From an uncultured Methanobrevibacter sp. (GTDB lineage: Archaea > Methanobacteriota > Methanobacteria > Methanobacteriales > Methanobacteriaceae): a stretch of DNA of 64,000 nucleotides. Under the pieces are notes generated by a model. That model had not been told where the DNA came from. It did not search any database and was given only the letters and a program-made list of their open reading frames with translations. The translations under genes were made by a program, and so were the position numbers. This document shows, piece after piece, positions 18,711-27,519 of the stretch (position 1 is the stretch's first letter; each line of letters begins with the position of its first letter). The DNA lies in assembly GCF_902774605.1 (NCBI RefSeq), contig NZ_CACYJE010000003.1, positions 1 through 64,000 of the forward strand, written 5' to 3'.

Positions 18711-19904
18711 ATGGAATCTATCAAGGATGCGTCAAAGGAAGAGTTGATTGACACTATCGAATCATTGCAGGAAGAGAATGAGAAAACCAAAGACGAACTG
18801 ATGGAGAAACTTAGAAAGCTTGAAGGGGAGCAGTTAAAAACTAATGTGAGCAACCGTCAGCTCGAAGGCAAGATCAAGGAACTTAAAGGGGAAATCAAGT
18901 CATTCAAGAAAACGCCGCTGATACTTGCCACCATAACCGAGGTCTTCGATGACAATCAGGTGGGGATTCAGGGAAATGTCGGCCATGAGTTCCTGGTTAA
19001 CTATCCCAAATCAATAAACACCGAGCACCTGGAGCCCGGCGCAAGAGTGGCCCTCAACCAGAACAACCTGACAGTGGTTAACGTCTTCCCAAAAAAGAAG
19101 GACAAGAACATCACCGCAATGGAGATTGAAGAACGCCCAAGCATCACCTATGATGATATTGGCGGCTTGAAATACCAGATTGTAGAGCTGAGGGAAACCG
19201 TGGAGCTTCCAATCAAGCACCCTGAAATATTCGAGGAAATCGGAATCGACCCGCCGAAGGGAATCCTTTTGTATGGGCCTCCGGGAACAGGAAAGACCCT
19301 GCTTGCAAAGGCCGTGGCGAACGAGACCCATGCAAGGTTCATTAAGCTTGTTGCTTCTGAATTCGTGAACAAGTACCTTGGCGAAGGTTCACGATACGTG
19401 AGGGAAGTTTTCGAGCTGGCGCGTGAAAAGACCCCTGCAATAATATTCATTGACGAGATTGATGCAATCGGTACAAAAAGAATGGGCGACACATCAGGTG
19501 CTGACCGGGAAGTGCAGCGTACGTTGATGCAGTTGCTTGCCGAGCTTGACGGTTTCGACTCCCGCGGAGACATTGGAATCATCGGTGCAACCAACCGTCC
19601 GGACATACTTGACGATGCACTCCTAAGGCCGGGCCGGTTCGACAGGACCATTGAGGTGCCTAATCCTTCAAAGGCGGGCAGAAAGCATATTCTTGAAATA
19701 CACACCAAAAGGATGAAGATCGATGATGGCATTGACTTTGAAAAGATTGGTGAAATCACTGAGGGATTCTCGGGTGCCGACCTCAAGGCAGTGTGCACTG
19801 AAGCCGGAATGTTTGCCATAAGGTCAGGTAGGAAAAAAGTAATCACCAAGGATTTCCTTGATGCAATCGACAAGATCATCAATCAGGTGCCTGGAATAAT
19901 TTAA
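18711..19904 (+). CDS. pan: Proteasome-activating nucleotidase PAN
   Basis: Hexameric AAA ATPase that unfolds proteins for the 20S proteasome. Residues about 8-65 are a coiled coil, 68-128 an OB domain, and the AAA core has GPPGTGKT (189-196), IIFIDEIDAIGTKR (Walker B) and ATNRPDILDDALLRPGRFDR (sensor and arginine fingers). The C-terminus reads INQVPGII; the usual hydrophobic-Tyr-X tail that docks PAN to the proteasome is missing. The frame runs cleanly to TAA. The start is ATG 18711 after GGTGA. Confidence 0.93.
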   Translation: MESIKDASKEELIDTIESLQEENEKTKDELMEKLRKLEGEQLKTNVSNRQLEGKIKELKGEIKSFKKTPLILATITEVFDDNQVGIQGNVGHEFLVNYPKSINTEHLEPGARVALNQNNLTVVNVFPKKKDKNITAMEIEERPSITYDDIGGLKYQIVELRETVELPIKHPEIFEEIGIDPPKGILLYGPPGTGKTLLAKAVANETHARFIKLVASEFVNKYLGEGSRYVREVFELAREKTPAIIFIDEIDAIGTKRMGDTSGADREVQRTLMQLLAELDGFDSRGDIGIIGATNRPDILDDALLRPGRFDRTIEVPNPSKAGRKHILEIHTKRMKIDDGIDFEKIGEITEGFSGADLKAVCTEAGMFAIRSGRKKVITKDFLDAIDKIINQVPGII

Positions 19905-20058
19905 GAATGATATTTTAATCATCATTGATTTTTAATTATCCATCGATTTAAAATCAATTCATTCCCTACCCTGTTAAATAGGTTATTTTTTATAGTACAA
20001 AAAACAGATATTAATTTATTATAAAACTTATTTTTATTATGACTAATGGAGAATAATA

Positions 20059-21642
20059 ATGACACATTGGATAGAAAACATAGCAACTGAACTTGCTAAA
20101 AGAGATGTAGAAGAACATATTATCGCAAGTGGAACCTCAATCTCAGGTTCCATTCACATTGGAAACTCATGCGACATATTTATCGCTAACGCAATAGGCA
20201 AAAAATTAAGGGAACTGGGAAAGGAAGCAAAAACCATCTGGATTGCAGACGACCATGACCCGTTAAGGAAAGTTCCATACCCATTGCCTGAAGATTATGA
20301 CAAGTACCTTGGAATGCCATACTCAATGATTCCATGCCCTGACGGATGCTGCGCTAACTTCGTGGAACACTTCGAAAAACCATTGTTAAGCGTGATGGAT
20401 GATTACGGCATTGAAATGGAAACCAAATCCGGTTTTGAAATGTACAAGAACGGAGACTACCTCGACTACATCAGAACCTCCCTTGAAAGAGTGGATGAAA
20501 TCAAGGAAATCTTCAACGAGTACAGGAGAGAGCCTTTGGCTGACGACTGGCTGCCATACAATCCGATCTGTGACGAATGTGGAAGAGTTAACACCACCTA
20601 CGCTTACGATTACGATGGCGACACAATCAAGTACCGCTGCGAATGCGGCCATGACGGTGAAATGGACATCAAGTCCGGCAACGGTAAATTGACATGGAGA
20701 GTTGAATGGGCTGCAAGATGGAAAATCTTCGGAACCACATGCGAACCCTTCGGAAAAGACCATGCTGCAAGCGGAGGATCATACGATGTCAGCAGCGTGA
20801 TTTCCGAGAAAATCTTCAACTACCCTGCACCATACCCTGTGCCATACGAATGGATCACCCTTGACGGGGAGGCAATGAGCAAATCCCATGGAGTGTTCTT
20901 CGCACCTGAAGAATGGCTGAAAATAGGACCTGCCGAAAGTCTCAACTACTACCTCTTCCGTTCCAAACCGATGAAGGCCAAGGACTTCTCACCTAAAATG
21001 CCGTTCCTCGATTTCATCGAGAATTTCGACACCGTGGAAAAGGTATTCTATGATGAAGTTGAAGCCCCATCCGAGAAGGAAGGAAGGAAATTCAGGGAAA
21101 TATATGAAATCGTGCAGATCAATGAGGGCAGTCCATTGCCGTTCAGACCATCATTCAGATTCCTCGTTAACGCTTATCAAATCGCAGGGGATGACTTGGA
21201 GAAAATCTTCGCTATCCTTAAGAAAAACTCTCAATTGACAAAAAGCTTTGAGAACAAGGAATTCAGTGACTTGACTGAAGTCGAGCTTGCACAGTACCGT
21301 GAAAGAGTCGATAACGTCATCTACTGGCTGGACACTTACGCTCCTAAGTTCGTCAAGTTCCAAGTGCAGGAGAAAAGCATTCCTAAATTGCCACTGACTC
21401 CAGAGCAAGACAAATTCTTAGCAGGACTTGCTGACTTGATTGAAAACACTGAATTTAATGATGCGGCAGTGTTGCACGATTCAATGTATGGAATTCTTGA
21501 AGAACAAGGATTGAAACCTCAAAAAGGATTCCAGGCAATCTATAAAATGATTCTTGGTCAAAAACAAGGCCCTAGGGCAGCATCATTCCTGTTAAGTTTG
21601 GACAAGGATTTTGTTGTTAAAAGATTAAGGAAAGAGGCTTAA
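20059..21642 (+). CDS. lysS: Lysyl-tRNA synthetase, class I
   Basis: Archaeal class I LysRS of 527 residues. It charges tRNA-Lys with lysine. The HIGH-like signature reads HIGN (33-36), and the KMSKS-like one reads AMSKSHG (about 273-279). Cys residues in [11 protein letters not shown] and CECGHDG form a zinc-binding pair of knuckles. A GGAG site precedes the ATG. It stands alone; a hairpin follows at 21668. Confidence 0.95.
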   Translation: MTHWIENIATELAKRDVEEHIIASGTSISGSIHIGNSCDIFIANAIGKKLRELGKEAKTIWIADDHDPLRKVPYPLPEDYDKYLGMPYSMIPCPDGCCANFVEHFEKPLLSVMDDYGIEMETKSGFEMYKNGDYLDYIRTSLERVDEIKEIFNEYRREPLADDWLPYNPICDECGRVNTTYAYDYDGDTIKYRCECGHDGEMDIKSGNGKLTWRVEWAARWKIFGTTCEPFGKDHAASGGSYDVSSVISEKIFNYPAPYPVPYEWITLDGEAMSKSHGVFFAPEEWLKIGPAESLNYYLFRSKPMKAKDFSPKMPFLDFIENFDTVEKVFYDEVEAPSEKEGRKFREIYEIVQINEGSPLPFRPSFRFLVNAYQIAGDDLEKIFAILKKNSQLTKSFENKEFSDLTEVELAQYRERVDNVIYWLDTYAPKFVKFQVQEKSIPKLPLTPEQDKFLAGLADLIENTEFNDAAVLHDSMYGILEEQGLKPQKGFQAIYKMILGQKQGPRAASFLLSLDKDFVVKRLRKEA

Positions 21643-21667
21643 TCTTTAAATACTCTTTTTTTTAGCC

Positions 21668-21684
21668 GGTTACATTTTGTAACC
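21668..21684. terminator. Hairpin between convergent lysS and the acetyltransferase-like gene
   Basis: GGTTAC / GTAACC with a 5-base loop ATTTT, in the 75-base convergent gap with T-rich flanks on both sides. Suited to end transcription from either direction. Confidence 0.5.
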
Positions 21685-21717
21685 ATCTTAACTATTTTTT
21701 CAAAATTAGATTTTGTT

Positions 21718-22095
21718 TTAAATGAGGCTCTTGAATTCCTTTTTCATCAGGAGCTCTTCGACGAACTCGTAATCAAGTTTTTCAAAAACATCAATCAGAA
21801 TATCCTCTTTTGAATCGAAGCTGACCACTATGCTTTTGAATTCATAGTCTATGGCTATCTTTTCAAGTTGGCGGATAAGCTTATATGATATTCTTTCACG
21901 GTCATCGTATGAGTTTAAAAAGAGTGTTGTTATCTCTGCGGAATCTGCATCATACACCTTGAAGCTTGTGCACCCGACTATTTTGTTGAAACTGCTTAAG
22001 AGAAGCACCACTTGAGGGTCATTCACTTCGCATCCGAATGAATCGCACATTTCAATGAATCTTTCGTCACGCTCATCAGTCACTATTATCTCCAT
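21718..22095 (-). CDS. Possible GNAT-type acetyltransferase
   Basis: A 125-residue protein with text that fits a compact GNAT fold: a beta strand (VVLLLSSFNKIVGCTSFKVYD), a strand (SAEITTLFLNS), then YDDRERISYKLIRQLEKIAIDYEFKSIVVSF and a final EKLDYEFVEELLMKKEF. The classical Q/RxxGxG acetyl-CoA loop is not evident (YDDRERIS stands there), so the call is weak. It overlaps the cytosine deaminase by 20 bases and is surely co-translated with it. Confidence 0.4.
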   Translation of the reverse strand: MEIIVTDERDERFIEMCDSFGCEVNDPQVVLLLSSFNKIVGCTSFKVYDADSAEITTLFLNSYDDRERISYKLIRQLEKIAIDYEFKSIVVSFDSKEDILIDVFEKLDYEFVEELLMKKEFKSLI

Positions 22096-22567
22096 TCTGT
22101 TTCACCTCTGTTGTGTTTCCCACTTTTTTCAGTTCCTCATCCCACACTTCAGGGTTGTTGCAGCTGAACCTTAAAAACAGGTCCCTGCATCTGATGTCAT
22201 TCAAAACCACCACTTCAACATCATTGCATTCGAGCAGGTTCTCAGCGCCCATGAGGGTTGTGTTCTCACCGATCACCACCCTTGGAATGTTGTACAGTAT
22301 CACTGCCCCTGAACACATCGGGCATGGAGATAGTGTAGTGTAAAGTGTGCATTTGCGATAGTCCCCATAGTCGAGGCGCCCTGCATTCTCGATTGCATCC
22401 ATTTCCGCGTGAAGGATTACTGAATCGTTCTGTATCAGTCGGTTATGCCCCCTGGAGATAATCTCATCGTCCTTGACGAGCACCGCTCCGATTGGTATTC
22501 CCCCTTCGGTTAATGATTTTTCAGCTTCATTGATGGCTTCGGCCATGTAGTAGGTATCGGGTTTCAT
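22076..22567 (-). CDS. Cytosine deaminase of the fungal FCY1 type
   Basis: Zinc hydrolase of the cytidine deaminase fold. HAEMDAIE holds the His ligand and catalytic Glu, and PCPMC the Cys ligands. The text LYTTLSPCPMCSGAVILYN-IPRVVIGEN-...-NLLE-...-EVVVLNDIRC is notably like yeast cytosine deaminase, more than like tRNA adenosine deaminases. Role inferred: pyrimidine salvage, cytosine to uracil. I use ATG 22567 (MKPDTYY); the frame can extend to 22603, but those 12 residues are hydrophobic and not family-like. Neither start has a clear ribosome-binding site. Confidence 0.75.
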   Translation of the reverse strand: MKPDTYYMAEAINEAEKSLTEGGIPIGAVLVKDDEIISRGHNRLIQNDSVILHAEMDAIENAGRLDYGDYRKCTLYTTLSPCPMCSGAVILYNIPRVVIGENTTLMGAENLLECNDVEVVVLNDIRCRDLFLRFSCNNPEVWDEELKKVGNTTEVKQNGDNSD

Positions 22568-22603
22568 AAAAAAAATAAGGGCATAGATGATATTTATAAT
22601 CAT

Positions 22604-23785
22604 CTATTTGAATCTGTCAAAGAATCCTTTGCTTGATTCTTTTTCATTGATTTCTTCAAGTTTTGCAACTTGTTTTCTTAAATCAGAAATAGTTTTACTT
22701 GATTCGTTTGATAATTTATCATAGCTGCTTTCTTTAACTTTGAGTTGAGTTCTGAGTGTGGATATTTCTTCCTTGTATCCGTCCACTTCTTTTTTGCTTT
22801 GGGCTTCAACTTCTTCCTTGTAGTTACCGAATTCTATGATTTCCGCCCTTAGCTTGTCAATTTCTTCTGAAAGCTCAATGTTTTCTTTTCTTGAATCAGC
22901 TAATTTTGCTTTTACATCCTCGATTTCATTGGTTAATCTATTGTTCTCTTTAGTAATAGCATCAACATCTGATTCTTTTAGTTTGGCTTTTAAATCATCA
23001 ATTTTTGATTCCAATTCCTCTTTGATGGAGTCCACTTGGGATTCGAGTTTGTCTGCCCTCACCTTGTGGACAGCTGCGTCAGCACCCAGTTTTCCAATAT
23101 TGTTACTTAAATCAGCATTGATATCTAATTGATCAAAGTATTTTCTGGATGTTTTTTCAAGTGCTGCGGTTAGCTCGTCTTTTAAGCCTTTTAACTCAGC
23201 GTTTTCTTTTTTGAGTTTTGGAATTACTTTATTTGTCAAGTAGTTTAGCTCGTTTGATTGATTTGATAGTTTTTGGTCTTTTTCATCTAGCTTGTTTTTC
23301 AAATCATCAACTTTTTTAGAGTCCTTCTTGGAATGTTTGGAGTGTTTTTTAGGTTTTGATTTTGGTTTGCGAACTGGTTTTTCGTCCACGACTTCTTCAA
23401 TGTTTTTAAGGTCGTCGACTGTTTTGTCAGTTTCCTTATCAGCTGCTTCAGGCTCTTCAGCAACCTCTTCAACTTCCTCAACAGCTTCTTCAGCCGCTTC
23501 AGGTTCCTCAATTTCTTCCACAACAGGCTCTTCAACTGCTTCTACAGCTTCTTCAACCTCTTGGGGTTCCTCAATTTCCTCTACTACAGGTTCTTCAACC
23601 TCTTGAGGTTCATCAACTACTTGTTTGGTTTCAACAGCAGGTTCTGGAACTTGCACCTTGGCAGGTTCTTCCTCTACTGCTTTTTCAACTATTGGTTCTT
23701 TAGTTTTTGATTTACTCTTGAGTTTATCTAAATCCAATTTGATTTTACCACCGTACATGGTGTTTATTGGTTTCTTATCAGACAT
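22604..23785 (-). CDS. Acidic-repeat coiled-coil protein, function unknown
   Basis: A 393-residue protein in three parts. The N-terminal 35 residues contain GGKIKLDLDKLKSKSK. Residues about 35-115 are a Glu/Val/Pro repeat (units such as EEPVVEEIEEPQEVEE). Then comes a Lys/His-rich stretch and about 230 residues of coiled coil (SNQSNELNYLTNKVIPKLKKENAELK and following). No membrane segment or catalytic motif is visible. A structural or chromosome-associated role is possible but unproven. ATG 23785 follows GGTGAT by four bases. First gene of a minus-strand trio with the deaminase. Confidence 0.7.
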   Translation of the reverse strand: MSDKKPINTMYGGKIKLDLDKLKSKSKTKEPIVEKAVEEEPAKVQVPEPAVETKQVVDEPQEVEEPVVEEIEEPQEVEEAVEAVEEPVVEEIEEPEAAEEAVEEVEEVAEEPEAADKETDKTVDDLKNIEEVVDEKPVRKPKSKPKKHSKHSKKDSKKVDDLKNKLDEKDQKLSNQSNELNYLTNKVIPKLKKENAELKGLKDELTAALEKTSRKYFDQLDINADLSNNIGKLGADAAVHKVRADKLESQVDSIKEELESKIDDLKAKLKESDVDAITKENNRLTNEIEDVKAKLADSRKENIELSEEIDKLRAEIIEFGNYKEEVEAQSKKEVDGYKEEISTLRTQLKVKESSYDKLSNESSKTISDLRKQVAKLEEINEKESSKGFFDRFK

Positions 23786-23963
23786 TAAAATCACCATAAT
23801 AGCAATAATAACTTAAATAATTCGACTACTAAATACATTGATAATTTAAGTTGCTTTGAATATTTAAGTATTATTAAAATTTTTCACATCATCAAACATT
23901 ATTAATACGATGAGGAACAATACTAATTATACTGAATTAATTTTTATTGACTGTGGCGATATC

Positions 23964-26900
23964 ATGGATTATTTTGATAGATTAGAAGCTGAAACCAATC
24001 ACCTATACGAGATAGCTAATAAGGCAAGGTCCAGGGGCTTGGACGTTGAAACAGAAACTGAAGTTCCTCTTGCAAAGGATTTAGCTGAAAGAGTAGAGGG
24101 GCTAGTGGGTCCCGAAGGTGTGGCAAAAAGAATCAAGGAATTGGAAACCGATATGGACAGGGAATCCGTTGCCTTCGAAATTGCCGCTGAAATTGCATCA
24201 GGCAAGTTTCCCCTCACCGGCGAAAAGGCCAACTGGAACGAGGAGCAGAGATGCGACCAGGGACTGAGAAGCGCCCTCGCTATCCTGACAGAAGGAGTGG
24301 TTGCAGCTCCTTTGGAAGGAATTTCAGATGTTAAAATCAAGGAAAACTTTGACGGGACAAAATATATCGGAGTTTACTTTGCAGGACCTATCAGAAGTGC
24401 GGGAGGTACAGCCGCTGCACTGGCCGTGCTTTTAGGAGACAAGATCAGACGGGCAATCAACATTGACGCCTTCAAGCCGATTGATGACGAGATTGAAAGG
24501 TATGTTGAAGAGGTGGAGCTTTACGAGTCCGAAGTCACAAACCTGCAGTACTCACCAACACCAGAGGAAGTGAGATTCGCCGCAAATCATATTCCTGTCG
24601 AGGTATCCGGAGAGCAGACCGACCAGGTGGAAGTGTCACACAGGGACCTGGAACGTGTCGAGACAAACAACATTCGTGGAGGAGCGCTCCTGGCTATGGT
24701 TGAAGGAGTTATCCAGAAGTCCAAGAAAATCCATAAGATTTCCAAGAAACTGGGTCTTGACTGGGAATGGCTAAGCGAATATTCAAAGCCTAAAAAGGAC
24801 GACTCATCAGATTCGGACGATGATTCGGATGTAGTGAGTGAACCTAAATACATTCAGGATATCATCGGAGGAAGGCCGATTCTCGGATACCCTTCAGAGA
24901 AGGGTGCCTTCAGGTTAAGGTATGGAAGGTCCCGTAACACAGGTCTCGCCACAATGGGAGTCCATCCGGCCACAATGGCCCTGCTTGAGTTTCTGGCAGT
25001 GGGCACACAGCTGAAGATCGAATATCCCGGCAAGGGTAACTGTGTAGTTCCTGTGGATTCCATCGAGGGTCCGACCGTCAAGCTCAAGAACGGTGACGTT
25101 TTGATTTTGAATTCAGTCAAGAAAGCCCGTGAGGTTAAAAAGGATGTTGTTGAAATACTCTTTTTAGGCGACATGCTCGTTGCATTCGGAGAGTTCTTAA
25201 GGAACAACCAGCCATTATACCCGTCAGGTTGGGTTGAGGAATGGTGGATACAGCTTTTGATGAGAAGCGATAAGTTCGACAAGGACAACACTGACTTGGA
25301 CCTGCATGCATTGGAATACGATTACCTTCCAGCGGTTGAGGCCTTCAAACTGTCCAAGGATTATGATATTCCATTGCATCCAAAATACACTTACTGCTAC
25401 AATGACGTTACCATACAGGACTTGAACAACCTGATTGATTTGATTGAGAAGGCAAAGCCTGATTATACTCCTGGCGGAGAACTTAAACTAGATTTATCCT
25501 ACCAGAAAAGAGTATTGGAAGTTATTGGCGTGCCCCATATCGTTCGCGAAGGCAAGATCATAATCGACAAGGACCATTCCTATTCATTGCTCGTGACATT
25601 GTCCGCAAGCCTGCCTGAGATGAAAACCACTCTCGAGGCCGTGAACAGCGTTTCACCGGTAAAGATCATCAATAAGGCACCGGCCTATATCGGCACCCGT
25701 GTGGGAAGGCCTGAAAAGTCCAAGGAAAGGCTTATGCGCCCTGCTCCTCATGGACTGATACCTATCGGGAACAATGGAGGTGCCAGGAGGCTGGTTGCCA
25801 CTGCCGCCAAGAAGGGAAGCATCAAGGTCGACATTTCAAGGCGTAAATGTACCAATCCTGAGTGCGGCATAAGTTCATTCGGTTCCCTTTGCCCTAAATG
25901 CGGCCATCCGACCGAAATGGGCAAGCCTTCAGAGAAAAGCATTCCATTGGCATCCATGCTTAAGAAGGCCTCCGACAACGTTAAGGTAAGGCGTGTAGAT
26001 GAGGTCAAGGGCGTTGTTGGAATGATTTCCGAGTCCAAGCTGCCCGAACCTATCGAGAAGGGTATCCTAAGAGCCAAGCATGAGGTCTTCACTTTCAAGG
26101 ACGGAACCATCCGTCACGATTCAACCGACTTGCCGCTGACCCATTTCATCCCAAGGGAGATTGGGGTCACCGTTGAGAAACTGCTTGAGATGGGTTATGA
26201 GAAGGACTGCTACGGCAACCCTATCGAGAATGAGGACCAGATCATTGAGTTGAGGGTTCAGGACATTGTAATCAGTGACAATTGCGGAGAGTACCTAAAA
26301 AGGACCGCCCAGTTCATTGACGATGAACTAGTAAGGTATTATGATATGGAGCCGTTCTATAACGTCAAGGAGAAGGAGGACCTGATCGGACACCTGGTTG
26401 GAGGTCTTGCACCCCACACTTCCGCTGCGGTTCTTGGCCGTATCGTAGGTTTCACCAAGGCTTTGGGTTGCTATGCCCACCCGTACTTCCATTCCGCCAA
26501 GCGTAGGAACTGTGACAGTGACGAGGATGCCGTGATGCTTCTTTTGGATGCTTTGATTAATTTCTCCAAGACCTATCTTCCGAACACCCGTGGTGGAAGT
26601 ATGGATGCTCCGCTGGTTTTATCCTCCAGGATCGACCCTGAGGAGATTGACGATGAGTCACATAACCTGGACATTTTCGAGCGCTTCCCTGTCGAGTTTT
26701 ATGAGAAGACCTATTCCCCGCTGAAGCCTGCTGAGGTGTTGGAGTATATTGACAATGTTGAGATGCACTTGGGAACTCCGCAGCAGTATGAGGGTTTGAT
26801 GTTTTCCCATCACACTTCAAATATCCATGCGGGACCGACAGTTTGCCTTTATAAGCGTTTGCCTTCAATGAGGGAGAAAGTTGAGGCTCAGATTGCATTG

Positions 26901-27260
26901 GCTGAAAGCATTCGTGCTGTGGATCAGCGTGGTGTTGTAGAGAAGGTATTGTCCTCTCACTTCCTGCCGGACATCATGGGTAACTCCAGGGCATTTTCCA
27001 AGCAGAAGGTGCGGTGCACCAAGTGCGGTGCGAAGTATCGCCGTATGCCTTTGACCGGCAAGTGCAGGTGCGGAGGAAATCTTATCCTGTCTGTTTCCAA
27101 GGGTTCTGTTACTAAGTATCTTGAGATTTCAAGGGATTTGGTTAATCGTTATCCTGTTTCCCATTACTTGGAGCAGCGTTTGGAGATTCAGGAGTTCGGT
27201 ATCAACTCATTGTTTGAAAGTGACAAGTCTAAGCAGAGTTCGTTGGACGTGTTCTTCTAG
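23964..27260 (+). CDS. polC: DNA polymerase D large subunit DP2
   Basis: Catalytic subunit of the euryarchaeal replicative polymerase. It has the expected CTNPECG...CPKCG zinc motif around residue 628 and CTKCGAKY...CRCGG near 1018. The conserved NCDSDEDAVMLLLDALINFSK is intact and no intein interrupts it. An Asp/Ser-rich insert (DDSSDSDDDSDV) lies near residue 283. ATG 23964 starts the family text MDYFDRLEAE; the frame extends 18 codons further with no support. 1098 residues is normal. The partner DP1 is not in the window. Confidence 0.95.
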   Translation: MDYFDRLEAETNHLYEIANKARSRGLDVETETEVPLAKDLAERVEGLVGPEGVAKRIKELETDMDRESVAFEIAAEIASGKFPLTGEKANWNEEQRCDQGLRSALAILTEGVVAAPLEGISDVKIKENFDGTKYIGVYFAGPIRSAGGTAAALAVLLGDKIRRAINIDAFKPIDDEIERYVEEVELYESEVTNLQYSPTPEEVRFAANHIPVEVSGEQTDQVEVSHRDLERVETNNIRGGALLAMVEGVIQKSKKIHKISKKLGLDWEWLSEYSKPKKDDSSDSDDDSDVVSEPKYIQDIIGGRPILGYPSEKGAFRLRYGRSRNTGLATMGVHPATMALLEFLAVGTQLKIEYPGKGNCVVPVDSIEGPTVKLKNGDVLILNSVKKAREVKKDVVEILFLGDMLVAFGEFLRNNQPLYPSGWVEEWWIQLLMRSDKFDKDNTDLDLHALEYDYLPAVEAFKLSKDYDIPLHPKYTYCYNDVTIQDLNNLIDLIEKAKPDYTPGGELKLDLSYQKRVLEVIGVPHIVREGKIIIDKDHSYSLLVTLSASLPEMKTTLEAVNSVSPVKIINKAPAYIGTRVGRPEKSKERLMRPAPHGLIPIGNNGGARRLVATAAKKGSIKVDISRRKCTNPECGISSFGSLCPKCGHPTEMGKPSEKSIPLASMLKKASDNVKVRRVDEVKGVVGMISESKLPEPIEKGILRAKHEVFTFKDGTIRHDSTDLPLTHFIPREIGVTVEKLLEMGYEKDCYGNPIENEDQIIELRVQDIVISDNCGEYLKRTAQFIDDELVRYYDMEPFYNVKEKEDLIGHLVGGLAPHTSAAVLGRIVGFTKALGCYAHPYFHSAKRRNCDSDEDAVMLLLDALINFSKTYLPNTRGGSMDAPLVLSSRIDPEEIDDESHNLDIFERFPVEFYEKTYSPLKPAEVLEYIDNVEMHLGTPQQYEGLMFSHHTSNIHAGPTVCLYKRLPSMREKVEAQIALAESIRAVDQRGVVEKVLSSHFLPDIMGNSRAFSKQKVRCTKCGAKYRRMPLTGKCRCGGNLILSVSKGSVTKYLEISRDLVNRYPVSHYLEQRLEIQEFGINSLFESDKSKQSSLDVFF

Positions 27261-27281
27261 GAATACTCGTCAGACGCTCTC
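27258..27281 (+). repeat. 24-bp element after a stop codon, copy 2
   Basis: Starts with the polC TAG stop and matches the element at 15374-15397 in 21 of 24 bases. Both copies run into AT-rich DNA. Possible roles are a terminator, an RNA-processing signal or a mobile-element remnant; none is proved. Confidence 0.6.
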
Positions 27282-27339
27282 TTGGATTATTCTTTTTTAT
27301 TATTATCAATATAATAAATTTCATAGTACATGAAGAATG

Positions 27340-27366
27340 TTCGATTCAAGACGAACGATTTATATA
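27340..27366 (+). promoter_or_regulatory. MsvR-type box plus TATA, distal nrdD promoter
   Basis: TTCGATTCAAGACGAA (27340-27355) has TTCG and CGAA arms spaced by 8. It is followed directly by CGATTTATATA, a TATA box. This box-plus-TATA unit is repeated 55 bases on. As I recall, MsvR of methanogens recognises TTCG-N7-9-CGAA repeats; a V4R regulator of that type is at 62373-63143. Confidence 0.6.
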
Positions 27367-27394
27367 CTATGAGAATCTAAGTATTAAGTAGATG

Positions 27395-27421
27395 TTCGTA
27401 TTAATACGAACGATTTTTATA
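27395..27421 (+). promoter_or_regulatory. MsvR-type box plus TATA, proximal nrdD promoter
   Basis: TTCGTATTAATACGAA (27395-27410) is a perfect 16-bp palindrome, followed at once by CGATTTTTATA, the best TATA box for nrdD. A protein on this box would block TBP/TFB access. A second hairpin, GAGAGG/CCTCTC (27451-27466), lies in the predicted leader. Confidence 0.65.
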
Positions 27422-27450
27422 CATGTGACGACAAATATTAAACCAGTTGA

Positions 27451-27466
27451 GAGAGGCCACCCTCTC
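27451..27466 (+). other. Short hairpin in the nrdD leader
   Basis: GAGAGG-CCAC-CCTCTC: six perfect pairs and a 4-base loop. It lies about 45 bases before the nrdD ribosome-binding site. It may be a leader stem-loop; no known family. Confidence 0.35.
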
Positions 27467-27519
27467 GAAAATTGGATAATGAAAATTTTTAATAAACTAA
27501 GGAAAATGGTGTGAATTAA

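Noticed and set aside
23295-23606. Plus-strand and second minus-strand frames over the acidic repeat
   Set aside because: Artefacts of a Glu/Val/Pro repeat that leaves other frames open.
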